Source: an uncultured Prevotellaceae bacterium
GTDB lineage: Bacteria > Bacteroidota > Bacteroidia > Bacteroidales > Bacteroidaceae
Direction of reading: 5' to 3'
Assembly: GCA_902768785.1 (NCBI GenBank)
Contig: CACXMM010000006.1
Coordinates: 32,939 to 96,938, forward strand
DNA length: 64,000 nt
Part shown: positions 9,749-22,800 of the stretch, piece by piece
How the letters are laid out: every line of letters starts with the position of its first letter
Numbering within the stretch: position 1 is the stretch's first letter
Translations under genes and position numbers: made by a program
The notes under the pieces: generated by a model
What the model was told of the DNA's origin: nothing
The model's database searches: none
The model's input: only the letters and a program-made list of their open reading frames with translations

Positions 9749-12700
9749 ATGCTGAGAAAGATAAAGACAATGACGAGGTCATCCGTTCTCTCCATAATGG
9801 CAATGGTGGGAGCAGGGATCCTTTCCCCCCTTGTCGCTTTGGCGCAGATCACGCAACAGCAGATGCAACGCATCTACGATGAGGTGAAGACACCTTATAA
9901 ATATGGGTTGGTGATGGCACCTGCTGACAACTACCATAAATATGACTGTCCCATGGTGTATCAGCAGGACGGCAAATGGTACATGACCTATGTTTGTTAT
10001 GATGGCAAGGAGGGAACAGATGGTCGCGGCTATGAAACATGGCTTGCAGAAAGTGACGACCTGCTCCATTGGCACACGCTCGGACGTATCTTATCCTTCC
10101 CATCCGACGATCTCCATCTTTGGGATCAGAACCAACGGGGTGGTTTCCCGTCATTGATAGACTATCATTGGGGAGGAGACTACGGGATGGAAGCTTACAA
10201 AGGGATATACTATCTCACCTATATCGGGGGGTCTGGTACGGGTTATGAGGCTGTCAATGCTCCGCTGAGCATCGGCATCGCCTCCACTTCTGGGAATATC
10301 ACTACCGCCCATCCGTGGGATACACAGACAAAGCCTTTACTCAGCTATGATGATGAAGATGCCCAGTGGTGGGAGTATATGACCCAATACAAGAGCACCA
10401 TCTATTGGATCAAAGACAAAAAGCAGCGTATCCAGGGCGAGGAGCAGTATCCTTTCGTGATGTTCTACAATGCCGGAGGGAAAGATGAGATACATCCCAA
10501 GGGAGAACGCATCGGTATCGCCTTGTCGAAAGACATGAAGCGATGGAAACGCTATCAGGGTAGCCCTGTCTTTGCCCACGACAGCGACGGTACCATCACA
10601 GGTGACGCCCAAATCGTCAGGATGGATGATCTGTGGGTGATGTTCTATTTCTCCGCCTTTCATCCTGATCGCGAATACAATGCCTTCAACACCTTCGCCG
10701 TGAGTCGTGACTTGATACACTGGTACGATTGGGAGGGTTCTGATCTGATCTGGCCTACAAAGAAATATGATGAGATGTTCGCGCATAAGAGCTATGTAGT
10801 GAAACATAACGGGGTGGTCTATCATTTCTATTGTGCTGTGAACGATGCCGGACAACGGGGCATCGCCGTAGCCACCTCCAAGCATCTTGGCAAAAGCGAG
10901 GTAAACTTCCCAGTCCCTGAGCCCACCGGACACCGCTATACTCAGTCACTCAACGAGCAATGGCAGATAACCTTAACTGCTCAGCAGCATCCCGACTCCT
11001 CATTGATTCCTTCTGTGATGAAGACGATACCTGCCACCACGATACCCATCAACTTAGACGATTACTATGGCGCCTTACAACTGGAACATGGTAATCTCCA
11101 TGGTAATGCCATCTTCAAGAAGTCATTCCATGCCCCTCTGTTAAACGGGAAAGAGTATTTTATCCGTTTCGAAGGGGTTGGAACCTACGCAGAGGTTATC
11201 CTGAATGGTCATCATCTGGGGCGCTACGATATTGGTAGAACCACGGAGACCCTCGATGTGACACCCTTTATTCACCAAGGAGGTGAAAACGATTTGGAGG
11301 TAAGGGTATCCCATCCTGCAGGTATTACCGATATGCCATGGGTATGTGGCGGATGCAGTAGTGAGTGGGGGTTCAGTGAAGGGTCACAGCCTTTCGGCAT
11401 CTTCCGACCTGTCGTGCTCGAAGTAACCGATAAGGTACGCATTGAGCCTTTTGGTGTACATGTCTGGAACAACACCTCTTGCGACAGTATATGGATTGAA
11501 ACAGAGGTAAAGAACTACGACACCCATCCCTCACAGATACAGCTCATCAATAAGTTATGCGAAAAAGGCGGTAAGCAGGTGATACGTCTCACGGATGAGG
11601 TGACCCTGAAACCCGGTGAGACAAAGATTATCCGACAATCCTCCGCACTTGACAGTCCCAAGCGATGGACACCCGAAAAGCCTTACCTGTACGTCGTGAA
11701 CAGCATCATCAAACGAAATGGAAAGGCTACAGAGAATACCAACACGCCCTATGGCATCAGTAGTGTGTCGTGGCCACTGTCCTCAAACCGCAAGCAGGTA
11801 GCAGCCGACAATTCCGATCAACGTTTCTATCTCAACGGAAATCCGGTTTTCATCAACGGAACATGCGAATATGAACATCTTTTCGGACAAAGTCATGCCT
11901 TCAGCAACGAGCAAATCGAAGCACGAGTGAAGTTGGTGAAAGATGCCGGCTTCAATGCCTTCCGTGATGCTCATCAGCCGCATAACATACACTATCAGGA
12001 ACTATTGGAACAGGAAGGGATTCTCTGGTGGCCACAGTTCTCGGCACATATCTGGTACGACACCCCCGAGTTCAGATCATCTTTCAAACGCCATCTCATC
12101 CAATGGGTAAAAGAACGGCGCAACTCCCCGTCGATTATCCTTTGGGGATTGCAGAATGAGAGTACGTTGCCAAAGGACTTTGCCGAAGAATGCTGTGAGA
12201 TCATTCGCCAGCTTGATCCCCGCTGTGGCAGTCAGCGACTGGTAACGACCTGCAATGGAGGTGAAGGAAGCGACTGGAATGTTGTTCAGAACTGGAGTGG
12301 TACCTATGGCGGTGACGTCAACAACTATGGCAACGAACTGAAGCAACCCGAGCAGTTACTCAACGGAGAATATGGTGCATGGCGTACTGTCGGAAACCAT
12401 ACTGGTGAGAACTACACGGAAGAGAAATTCCTACAACTGTTGGAAAAGAAGGTTGAATTGGCTGAAAGTGCCAGAGACAGTGTATGCGGACAGTTCCAGT
12501 GGCTCCTCGTTAGTCATGACAATCCCGGTCGCCGACAGCCAGATGAGGCATTGCGTCGTATCGACAAGGTAGGCCCCTTTAACTACAAAGGTCTTCTTAC
12601 CATCTGGGAACAGCCCACAGATGCGTATTACATGTATCAGCGGCATTACAATCCCCAGACGGTTACACCCGCCACAAGCGTAATCGATGAGCAAATACTA

Positions 12701-13654
12701 CGTCCTGCCGAGGGCTATTCCTACCTCTACCGCTTGAACTGCGGTGGCGATGCATACACGGATGTCATGGGAAACCGATGGATGCAAGACAATTTCAAGT
12801 GGTCACAATCATGGGGAGACCGCTTCACCCAAGCACAGTTAGGAGAATGGAAGGTATCACCCTACCAAGCCTCCCAAACCTTCAACGACTCGATTTCCTC
12901 CCCGTTGTTTAAGTCTTCCCGTTTTGGAAGACACGCGCTGCGCTTCCATTTCCCTGCTGATCCAGGCGACTACCGTGTGGAACTCTATTTCATTGAACCA
13001 TGGTACCGACAGACTGATGCCGAAGGACTCCGGTTGTTTGATGTCGCCATTAATGAAGACACCGTCATTCACGACCTTGATATCTGGGCACAGGTGCATT
13101 ACGGAAAACCTTATAAACGGGTGGTGGACATTCATCATGAAGGAAAAAACATCGTGATTCATTTCCCACAGGTTAAGGTAGGACAAGCAATGATAGCAGC
13201 CATTGCAATTGCCCAAAAAGGGGATGCCACCATACCGTCGTCTGCCGCCACTTCTTCACCCGAACTCTGGAAGGCGTTTAATGACGATATCCTCGTCAAG
13301 ACATCCGATGACATCCTCCCTCCCAAATCAAACAGCGCCATTGAGGTAGAGGGCAGGAAAGTCAGGAACCGCATGGAATGGGACTTCAATGTAGGTGTTG
13401 CCAAAGTCTATGCCCTCAGATGGAAATACTACAATCCAGAGAAGGCACGACAGATGCACATCCGCATTACCGACACGAAGGGTGTCGTCTATAAGGAAGA
13501 CGACATCACTTTCCTTCAAACTCAGCAGAAAAAGACCAAGCGAAAGATGACAAGCATCACTACAGGCTCTCAGATCAATGCCGGACAATACCATGTCGTA
13601 CTCACTGGCGAGGGTCTCGGCGACATGCTTTTTGATAACCTAACCGTTGAATAA
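9749..13654 (+). CDS. Multidomain enzyme: GH137-like beta-propeller + GH2 + malectin-like domain
   Basis: About 1301 aa from the ATG at 9749 (17 bp after the previous stop, behind AAAGAAAGG); 9770 is an alternative. After a signal peptide, residues ~35-400 form a five-bladed propeller of the GH43/GH137 type (CPMVYQQDGKWYMTYV, GDAQIVRMDDLWVMFYF, HKSYVVKHNG). A GH2 module follows: sugar-binding beta domain with LNGHHLGRYD, then a TIM barrel with LWGLQNEST (Glu804, acid/base) and LLNGEYGAW (Glu874, nucleophile). Near the C-terminus, residues ~1050-1150 (YRVELYFIEPWYRQ, LFDVAINED) look like a malectin/CBM57 domain. The pairing recalls the B. thetaiotaomicron RG-II enzyme that joins a beta-L-arabinofuranosidase (GH137) to a beta-glucuronidase (GH2). 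The two activities are inferred from that similarity. Confidence 0.75.
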   Translation: MLRKIKTMTRSSVLSIMAMVGAGILSPLVALAQITQQQMQRIYDEVKTPYKYGLVMAPADNYHKYDCPMVYQQDGKWYMTYVCYDGKEGTDGRGYETWLAESDDLLHWHTLGRILSFPSDDLHLWDQNQRGGFPSLIDYHWGGDYGMEAYKGIYYLTYIGGSGTGYEAVNAPLSIGIASTSGNITTAHPWDTQTKPLLSYDDEDAQWWEYMTQYKSTIYWIKDKKQRIQGEEQYPFVMFYNAGGKDEIHPKGERIGIALSKDMKRWKRYQGSPVFAHDSDGTITGDAQIVRMDDLWVMFYFSAFHPDREYNAFNTFAVSRDLIHWYDWEGSDLIWPTKKYDEMFAHKSYVVKHNGVVYHFYCAVNDAGQRGIAVATSKHLGKSEVNFPVPEPTGHRYTQSLNEQWQITLTAQQHPDSSLIPSVMKTIPATTIPINLDDYYGALQLEHGNLHGNAIFKKSFHAPLLNGKEYFIRFEGVGTYAEVILNGHHLGRYDIGRTTETLDVTPFIHQGGENDLEVRVSHPAGITDMPWVCGGCSSEWGFSEGSQPFGIFRPVVLEVTDKVRIEPFGVHVWNNTSCDSIWIETEVKNYDTHPSQIQLINKLCEKGGKQVIRLTDEVTLKPGETKIIRQSSALDSPKRWTPEKPYLYVVNSIIKRNGKATENTNTPYGISSVSWPLSSNRKQVAADNSDQRFYLNGNPVFINGTCEYEHLFGQSHAFSNEQIEARVKLVKDAGFNAFRDAHQPHNIHYQELLEQEGILWWPQFSAHIWYDTPEFRSSFKRHLIQWVKERRNSPSIILWGLQNESTLPKDFAEECCEIIRQLDPRCGSQRLVTTCNGGEGSDWNVVQNWSGTYGGDVNNYGNELKQPEQLLNGEYGAWRTVGNHTGENYTEEKFLQLLEKKVELAESARDSVCGQFQWLLVSHDNPGRRQPDEALRRIDKVGPFNYKGLLTIWEQPTDAYYMYQRHYNPQTVTPATSVIDEQILRPAEGYSYLYRLNCGGDAYTDVMGNRWMQDNFKWSQSWGDRFTQAQLGEWKVSPYQASQTFNDSISSPLFKSSRFGRHALRFHFPADPGDYRVELYFIEPWYRQTDAEGLRLFDVAINEDTVIHDLDIWAQVHYGKPYKRVVDIHHEGKNIVIHFPQVKVGQAMIAAIAIAQKGDATIPSSAATSSPELWKAFNDDILVKTSDDILPPKSNSAIEVEGRKVRNRMEWDFNVGVAKVYALRWKYYNPEKARQMHIRITDTKGVVYKEDDITFLQTQQKKTKRKMTSITTGSQINAGQYHVVLTGEGLGDMLFDNLTVE

Positions 13655-16768
<3,114 letters not shown>

Positions 16769-16838
16769 CTTCAGCCCCTCTTTTGTTAAATAAGTATAAA
16801 GTTCCGTCAAACACGTTACATCTTCAATATAAAAGCGT

Positions 16839-16846
16839 TACTTTTG
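16839..16846 (+). promoter_or_regulatory. Bacteroidota -7 box of the gene at 16949
   Basis: TACTTTTG fits TAnnTTTG. No clear TTTG lies 19-20 bp upstream, so only half the promoter is convincing. It would leave an untranslated leader of about 100 bases containing a small GGAT..GTGC/GCAC..ATCC stem-loop at 16851-16873. Confidence 0.45.
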
Positions 16847-16948
16847 AAACGGATTTGTGCAATAAGCACATCCAAACGTCAAAAAACAAACCATAACAGA
16901 CTCGTGTTAAACAGAGATATCACTAATTTTTAATAAAACAAATAGCTT

Positions 16949-18544
16949 ATGAAGAAAATTTTTACACTGATCGCTATGGCCGCAATGGCTATGGGTGCGA
17001 ATGCACAGGTATGGAAAGTCAATGCCGATACCCCAACTGCTGAAAACAGCACTTGGCTTGACGATGAATTTGTAACGGTGAAGACAACGTTTGGAGGAAC
17101 CATCAAGGAGGCTGCTGCCACCATCGCTGGTGAGGAGTTCACTCACTATGCTCAGGTGCGCGTGAAGGATGCTCCTAATGCTGATGTTCCACAAGGAACA
17201 GACAATGGTGGAAGTACTTCTCTGATCATCACTCCGAAACAGGATGTGACCTACACGATCTACTATCGTCGTCAGGCAGGTAATTGGGAGTCTAACGACG
17301 GCAAGGATGTGAAGGTGATCGACCAGGCTGATCCCGCTACTGTTCTCGAAGGTGAGATGATCATTGAGAGCAAGACTGAGGATGAGGCCTACGGTTTCGG
17401 AACGAAGAAGATTTCTCTTCAGGCAGGTAAGACCTACACTGTATGGGCGAAGGGTACTACCCTCAATTACTACGGTATGAAGTTCGAGGCTGCCGGTGGC
17501 CAAGGTGGCAACGAAGGCCAAGGTGGTGGTGAGCAGCCTTCTGGTGAAGTAGAGAAATATGTGGCCGCTCCTGATGGTAAGTTGGCAGCAGAGTTCGCTG
17601 CAGTTGTTGACGGCGAGAACGCTACGAACGTGGTAGATGGTAAGTCTGTTGTAAACATTTTTACCGCCAATGTAACTGTAGAGGCTGTGGGTGGTGCTAC
17701 CCCTGCCAATGTCGATGGTGGTGCACAGGATATCACTCCTGGTTCCGTTGTAGATGCAGAGACGCATCGCTATGAAGTGGCATCTGTAGGAACTTGGAAT
17801 AATGTAACATGGAAAAATGGGAATAACAAGACTGACATCAACGATGAGGCAGGAACTAAGTTGTATTTCGTGATAGGCTCTGGTAATCCTTACGTAAAGA
17901 TGTATGCCGAGGAGATTTATACCGATGATGCTCCTACTGGTCGTTACCGCGCAGCTTATGATTATTACAAACCAGGTATGGATATGCCCCAGGTAGGTCT
18001 TTACTACAAGTTCACCACCAAGGTGGATGGTAAGATGAAGGTCCAGGTATGGGCAAACAAGGGTAACCGCAATACCTATTTGATCAACGGTCAGACTAAG
18101 GAGGCGGTGGCTTATCAGGCTACTGGATATGTAAATGGTCAGAAAGTAGTTAACGAGAATAACGAGAAGGTTCTCAATGCTGAAGGTCAGGAGATGATGC
18201 GCCTCTTTACTCCCGAAGAGATTCAGGAGCGTCACAATGCAAAAAAGGTAGGTGAGGATGGAGTTGATACTGCTCCTTATGTAATTGATGAGGGTGGCCA
18301 GGCATTCTGGGGTTGGATTATTTTCGACGCAAAAGCAGGTGTTGACTACTGGCTCTTCCAGGATAGTTCACAGGTTGGCTTTGGTGGCTTCGAGTTCACC
18401 ACTGGTGACGGCACTGGCGTCCGTGAGATCATTGCTGTGAAGAACGATGCCAACGCTCCTGTTTACAACCTCGCAGGTCAGCGTGTTTCTCCGAACACCA
18501 AGGGTATACTCATCAAGAATGGAAAGAAGTTTATCAACAAGTAA
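16949..18544 (+). CDS. Secreted Gly-rich-linker protein with Prevotella-type C-terminal sorting tail
   Basis: A 531-aa protein with a clear signal peptide (MKKIFTLIAMAAMAMGANAQ). Residues ~20-175 form one beta-rich domain ending in KTYTVWAKGTTLNYYGMKF, a phrase common in Prevotella surface proteins. A GGQGGNEGQGGGEQPSG linker follows, then a second beta domain. The C-terminus VYNLAGQRVSPNTKG followed by ILIKNGKKF resembles the short tails taken to be type IX secretion or surface-anchoring signals in this group. It has its own promoter and a strong terminator, so it is monocistronic and separate from the glycosidase operon. No catalytic motif was recognised; glycan binding is possible but unsupported. 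Confidence 0.75.
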   Translation: MKKIFTLIAMAAMAMGANAQVWKVNADTPTAENSTWLDDEFVTVKTTFGGTIKEAAATIAGEEFTHYAQVRVKDAPNADVPQGTDNGGSTSLIITPKQDVTYTIYYRRQAGNWESNDGKDVKVIDQADPATVLEGEMIIESKTEDEAYGFGTKKISLQAGKTYTVWAKGTTLNYYGMKFEAAGGQGGNEGQGGGEQPSGEVEKYVAAPDGKLAAEFAAVVDGENATNVVDGKSVVNIFTANVTVEAVGGATPANVDGGAQDITPGSVVDAETHRYEVASVGTWNNVTWKNGNNKTDINDEAGTKLYFVIGSGNPYVKMYAEEIYTDDAPTGRYRAAYDYYKPGMDMPQVGLYYKFTTKVDGKMKVQVWANKGNRNTYLINGQTKEAVAYQATGYVNGQKVVNENNEKVLNAEGQEMMRLFTPEEIQERHNAKKVGEDGVDTAPYVIDEGGQAFWGWIIFDAKAGVDYWLFQDSSQVGFGGFEFTTGDGTGVREIIAVKNDANAPVYNLAGQRVSPNTKGILIKNGKKFINK

Positions 18545-18573
18545 GGAACAGCCTTTTTAGATTCAAATTCATG

Positions 18574-18604
18574 GGGATGTGCTGAAAGGCACATCCCTTA
18601 TTTT
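18574..18604 (+). terminator. Rho-independent terminator of the 16949-18544 gene
   Basis: A perfect 9-bp stem GGGATGTGC/GCACATCCC around a TGAAAG loop is followed by TTATTTT, 29 bases after the stop codon. Confidence 0.85.
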
Positions 18605-18680
18605 ATCACATATAATTGATACCTTTACGACATCATAAACATAGTTATGCAAAGGTACCCTTTTCGCCCGTATTCACCCA

Positions 18681-18743
18681 ATCAAATTGAAATGAGCCCC
18701 TGAAGTATTATGTCTAACTTCTGGGGCTCACTTCAATTTGATA
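18681..18743. repeat. Long near-perfect inverted repeat between convergent genes
   Basis: The left arm starts ATCAAATTGAAATGAGCCCC and the right arm ends GGGGCTCACTTCAATTTGAT. Each arm is about 24 bp, with about two mismatches and a short AT-rich loop. It lies between the convergent 16949 gene and the minus-strand sigma/small ORF unit, so a bidirectional terminator or a mobile palindromic element both fit. Confidence 0.75.
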
Positions 18744-18755
18744 AACCTTATTCTA

Positions 18756-18893
18756 TTATTTTGCATGCTCGATAGACAAAGCAATGCGGATGCGGAGTTG
18801 TTCCTTCTCCTTATCCGTCAGAGGACGTACCTTACACATGTACGTCTTAACAATCTTCTCTGCTCGTTTTATGATTGACTTGTCTCGTCGCAT
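18756..18893 (-). CDS. Small basic ORF (45 aa) downstream of the sigma factor
   Basis: Reading the minus strand from the ATG at 18893 gives 45 codons beginning MRRDKSIIKRAEKIVKTYMC and ending IALSIEHAK. A good ribosome-binding site (AGGTGAAG) lies directly before the start. It begins 51 bp after the stop of the ECF sigma gene on the same strand and ends just before the inverted repeat, so it could be co-transcribed with the sigma factor. The product is Lys/Arg-rich and predicted helical (VRPLTDKEKEQLRIRIAL). I recognise no family. A role in modulating the sigma factor would be a guess. Confidence 0.5.
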   Translation of the reverse strand: MRRDKSIIKRAEKIVKTYMCKVRPLTDKEKEQLRIRIALSIEHAK

Positions 18894-18944
18894 CTTCACC
18901 TATTTATTATATAGACGGTGAAGACATGACAATGTAACCAATAA

Positions 18945-19457
18945 TTACACAGCTATCTGTGTACGTGATGCATATTCGCGAAGCCTACTGATGGAACGGT
19001 GCATCAGGTTGCGCACACTTTGGTAGTTGATGCCCATAATCTGACAGATATCATCATACTTACGCTGTTCCACGTAATACAAATTGATGATCTGCTGCTG
19101 GCGCGGTGACAACTTGTGGAAATACTCCTGAATACTGGCAGTAAGCAGCTGCTGTTTCTCCACCATCTCGTGATGAGCTTCCTGTTCCTCTACAATAGCC
19201 TGCATGCGGGAGTCGTTGATCTCACTGTCGCAGAGTCGCACGTTGCGACGGAACTCGTCATTGATACGATTCCGAAGCGACACATACAGATAGCTGTCGA
19301 TATTCTCCACCACACTCAGGCTCTCGCGCTTGGTGTAGAGTTTCACAAACACATCATGGATACAGTCTTTTATCATCTCGCGATCGGCAGTAAATCGTGA
19401 ACCGAAGGCGAAGAGGTTATCAATGTGTTTGTCGTACAATGCTGTAAAGTCAATCAT
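18945..19457 (-). CDS. ECF-type RNA polymerase sigma factor
   Basis: A 170-aa protein with sigma-70 region 2 (DCIHDVFVKLYTKRES, then SYLYVSLRNRINDEFRR) and region 4 with a helix-turn-helix (LSPRQQQIINLYYVEQRKYDDIC, SVRNLMHRSISRLRE). This is the usual length for an ECF sigma. It has no adjacent anti-sigma or SusC-type gene; the only same-strand partner is the 45-aa ORF downstream. A promoter of the phylum's primary sigma type lies upstream (19524-19553), so it is probably not purely autoregulated. Targets cannot be inferred. Confidence 0.85.
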   Translation of the reverse strand: MIDFTALYDKHIDNLFAFGSRFTADREMIKDCIHDVFVKLYTKRESLSVVENIDSYLYVSLRNRINDEFRRNVRLCDSEINDSRMQAIVEEQEAHHEMVEKQQLLTASIQEYFHKLSPRQQQIINLYYVEQRKYDDICQIMGINYQSVRNLMHRSISRLREYASRTQIAV

Positions 19458-19523
19458 TTCTTAGTTTGTTATTAGAAGATAGTTTCAAGTAGGGTGGTAT
19501 CAACACCCGTAGGTTTTCAGGTG

Positions 19524-19553
19524 CAAAGATAAGCGTGTTCCTAAAAAAACAAT
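19524..19553 (-). promoter_or_regulatory. Promoter of the sigma factor gene
   Basis: On the minus strand TATCTTTG (19524-19531) is preceded 18 bp upstream by ATTG (19550-19553), close to the TTTG-19/20-TAnnTTTG form. The leader would be about 65 bases. Confidence 0.5.
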
Positions 19554-19692
19554 GGGAATAATTGGTTTTTCAATAAAAAAAACAGGTTTTTCACTTGATT
19601 TAAGTCAATTCGGCGTTATATTGCAAAAGGGAGAGAGCATGTTAAAATGAGTTTTTGGTCACGCTTTGGGCGAGAACCAACGGTCACTCAAA

Positions 19693-19808
19693 GCGAAGCG
19701 GAGAGAAAATGCCAAATCCTACAAAATCTAAACAAATCTAACAAATAAAGTATTAAAAAACAATGTGATAGATTTTGATTAGATTTTGTAAGATTTCTGC
19801 GCGAAGCG
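19693..19808. repeat. ACAAAATCT-type long inverted repeat
   Basis: The left side reads AAATCCTACAAAATCTAA and the right side TTAGATTTTGTAAGATTT, flanked by GCGAAGCG and CGCGAAGCG. The same AAATC..ACAAAATCT design recurs at 30209-30304, and both copies are near gene ends. It begins 25 bases after the stop of the minus-strand beta-helix gene. The rest of 19458-19692 holds the sigma promoter and otherwise nothing I recognise. Confidence 0.7.
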
Positions 19809-19833
19809 TACTTCCTTAAAGATGAAACACTCT

Positions 19834-22800
19834 CTATTTCCTTTTCAGCCAATAGATACGGTGTTGATCAGTGTCATTCACCTCAAACGACTGTCCCTTC
19901 ATTTTCAACGATTTCATCGATAGTTTAGCTTCACCGCTCTTGGGATGGACAATCGACACCTGATAAGTACCATCGGCAACAGGCATACGAACCTTATCTT
20001 CTGTCGCATAGATCAGATAACCGGTAGCCTCATCACCTAATGCCACACAACCAGTACCGTCCATCGGTCGCATTCTGCACAGATCACTGCGTAACTTACT
20101 GTCGGCAATCACTACGTTGGGCATGGATCCGCCCGCCATGAGGATAGCCCATCCATACGTCGGATACTGTTGGGAGAAGAAAGTCACAGCCTTGTCAGGA
20201 TAACGCTCCCTGTATTCACGGACAGCTCGATAAGCCTCATCGAACCCTGTTTTCCCTACAGGCATCTTGCGCATCCACTGCCGTGGTGCCATATTCTTTC
20301 CTGCCTCGGGTGCCCACAGTCCCTGGGTGTTATAATGCCAATAACGGATGTCGATGATATCCACCACCTTATTTAATATAGGATCTGCGAGGATTGCATC
20401 CTGCGCATCCTTCGTGCAGCTCAAAGCGATGAGGGGATGCCGTCCTGTCTCCTTTTCCCATTCGGCAATTGTCTCTAACCAGAAACGGGTGAAATGCAGC
20501 GGTCCTGTATATTCACTACTGATTAGGTGTACCACATTGGGCTGATCTTTCAGTTCCTCCAAGCACATCCGGATATACTGCTTATGCAAGGGGCGCAGCA
20601 CTGGGTTCTGTTCGTTATAGAACTGTTCTGCCAGGAAGATGCGCTTATCTCCTGCAAAGGGCACCGGCTCCGGGAAGTCTGTTCCATTGACATTATTCAC
20701 TGGTCGCCATGGACAGTCCACCCAATGGGCTCCTGCTTCCAGGATGTTATGCTGGAAATAATGCTGGTTGAAAAGCAGGATCTGTTGAGGTTCTGCCTTT
20801 TCTGCAAAGCAGCGCAGCCGTTGCCAATACCACTCATTAGGTTTCGTCAAGTCATAACGGCTCAAGCCATCCCATGCCTTTCCTTGTCCTGTACGGGCAA
20901 AGGGCTGTTCATAGAAAGGAGCCCACACATCACCATCGGCACGGCGGATACGCTCATGATCCGTTCTGCGCAGGTCGTACCACAGTCCGTAATGATGATC
21001 AAGGGCCACATAGTCCCCACGGTGCAGGAAGTCAACCACAGAGTCCAGACGGTCTGTCCATCCCGTTCCTTCTCTTCCCGGTACGAAACGGGTGATGGCA
21101 GGACGGGCACTCTTGGCCACATAGTTATCTTTTACCCGTCCATTCCACCAAGGAATATCATACAAGTTACCCATCAGCAGTGATCCATCGACAGCCAGAT
21201 GACCGTTCTGAACAGAGAAAGCATGACGGGAAGGTTGTGTGGCAGCCGGCTTACTGGATTTCAGGGATAGTTTTGGACGATCGAGGATGATAGGCTGATC
21301 GAGTATCACACTGTCTATCCACATCTCCATGGTGAGACGTGGTTTCTGTAAGGAGAGCTGTGCCATCTGCATGGCCTGTTCCACAGTAGGCGAGGTGGTG
21401 GCCTCTAAGTTTCGTGGCAAAAGGTACGGATTCACCGGACTCTGCGGCACTCTCTTACTCAGCTGGTCATAAAAGAGACTGCGCGGTTTGACATGATCGT
21501 TGCTACTCGTCCATTCGCCATCGCCCGTCAAGGTACCCCAGCAGCCATGAGCACTGCATCGGTCATCGGCATCAGGGGAATAACAATACAAGGTAGAGGC
21601 CGTGCATTGCCAGAACATCGAATTGGCAGTATTCCATCCAGTACCTGTCTGAAACTGTTCCAGGTTTCGGAAAGCAAGATCGTTTCCGTCAATGTTCACG
21701 ATATCAAACAGCAGACCTGCGGCCCATGAGCCGATGCTGCCACTGAACCCTAACGACTCCTCTCCTTCACACTGTACAAAGGCATTCGGTCCGGCAGCGC
21801 AAAAGTCAGCTGCAAAATCATGGATGCCCTGCCGGGATATACAACGTTGGAAAAGTGTTTGCTGTCCTCGTGTGAGAAACACGCTACGTCGCCAGCCACC
21901 GATCTCCGAAACCGGTTCTGAGGCGATACAGTCCTCTACAGTGATACGACTGGTCTTTTTCTGCAGGTTCACTGCCGATCCTGCGAAGTGTTTGAAGTCC
22001 ACGCGCCGCACCCACGCATCACGCACACCATTCATCCAGATAGCATCCCAGCAATGATCCTCATCGACAGCCTGTGCCAACATCTTGTTATAGTCAGATA
22101 TCAACGTGAGATTCTCCACACCACATTCCACGATTTCACCGAGGGTTTGACTCATCTTCACCTGTGCACCGCCATAATCGGGTGAAAGTGTTGTAGTAAT
22201 CGGTGCATCCAGTGTGATACGATTACCATTCACCGCTGTCACCATACGCTCCCAAGTGATATCGATATCCGTAGGATGCCATCCCGTATAATCCAAGCCC
22301 CCACCAAAACCCGTCATCTTCAACGAGGCAATCCATTCCGCCGTCGAAGGACGTATAATCTGAATGCGACTGCCAACAGCAATCCCTTTTGTCTGCGTGA
22401 GGGTTAGCTCCGTACTTCCCGCCTTGGTGAAAGTCTGCACCTCTGCAATGACAGGGTTCTCCGTATTAACAGGGCTTCCTTTCCCTTCGAGATAGATAGC
22501 AGCCCCACGATCAAAACCGCGTTTTACCAGAATGGTGCGTTGTTTTCCCATACCACGGATCACCACTCCTGATTGAGATATTCTCAGAGGATCATCAAGC
22601 AAGAATGTTCCTTCCGCCAGCAATACCGCTCCTCTATGTCCGTTGGCATCAGGTTTCAAAGAAGACACATAGTCAATGGCTTGTTGGATTGTCGAGGAGC
22701 AGTCACCCTCAACAGCTTCCACCCATACAGCACTCCGTACATCGGGAATGACCGTCTCTGAGGCATGATAGCCACAGGTGGAATAGTCCATGGGGATATA

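Noticed and set aside
16907-18235. A 442-codon open frame on the minus strand opposite the secreted protein gene
   Set aside because: The plus strand has a signal peptide, domains, a sorting tail, a promoter and a terminator; the antisense frame has none of these and is an effect of codon bias.
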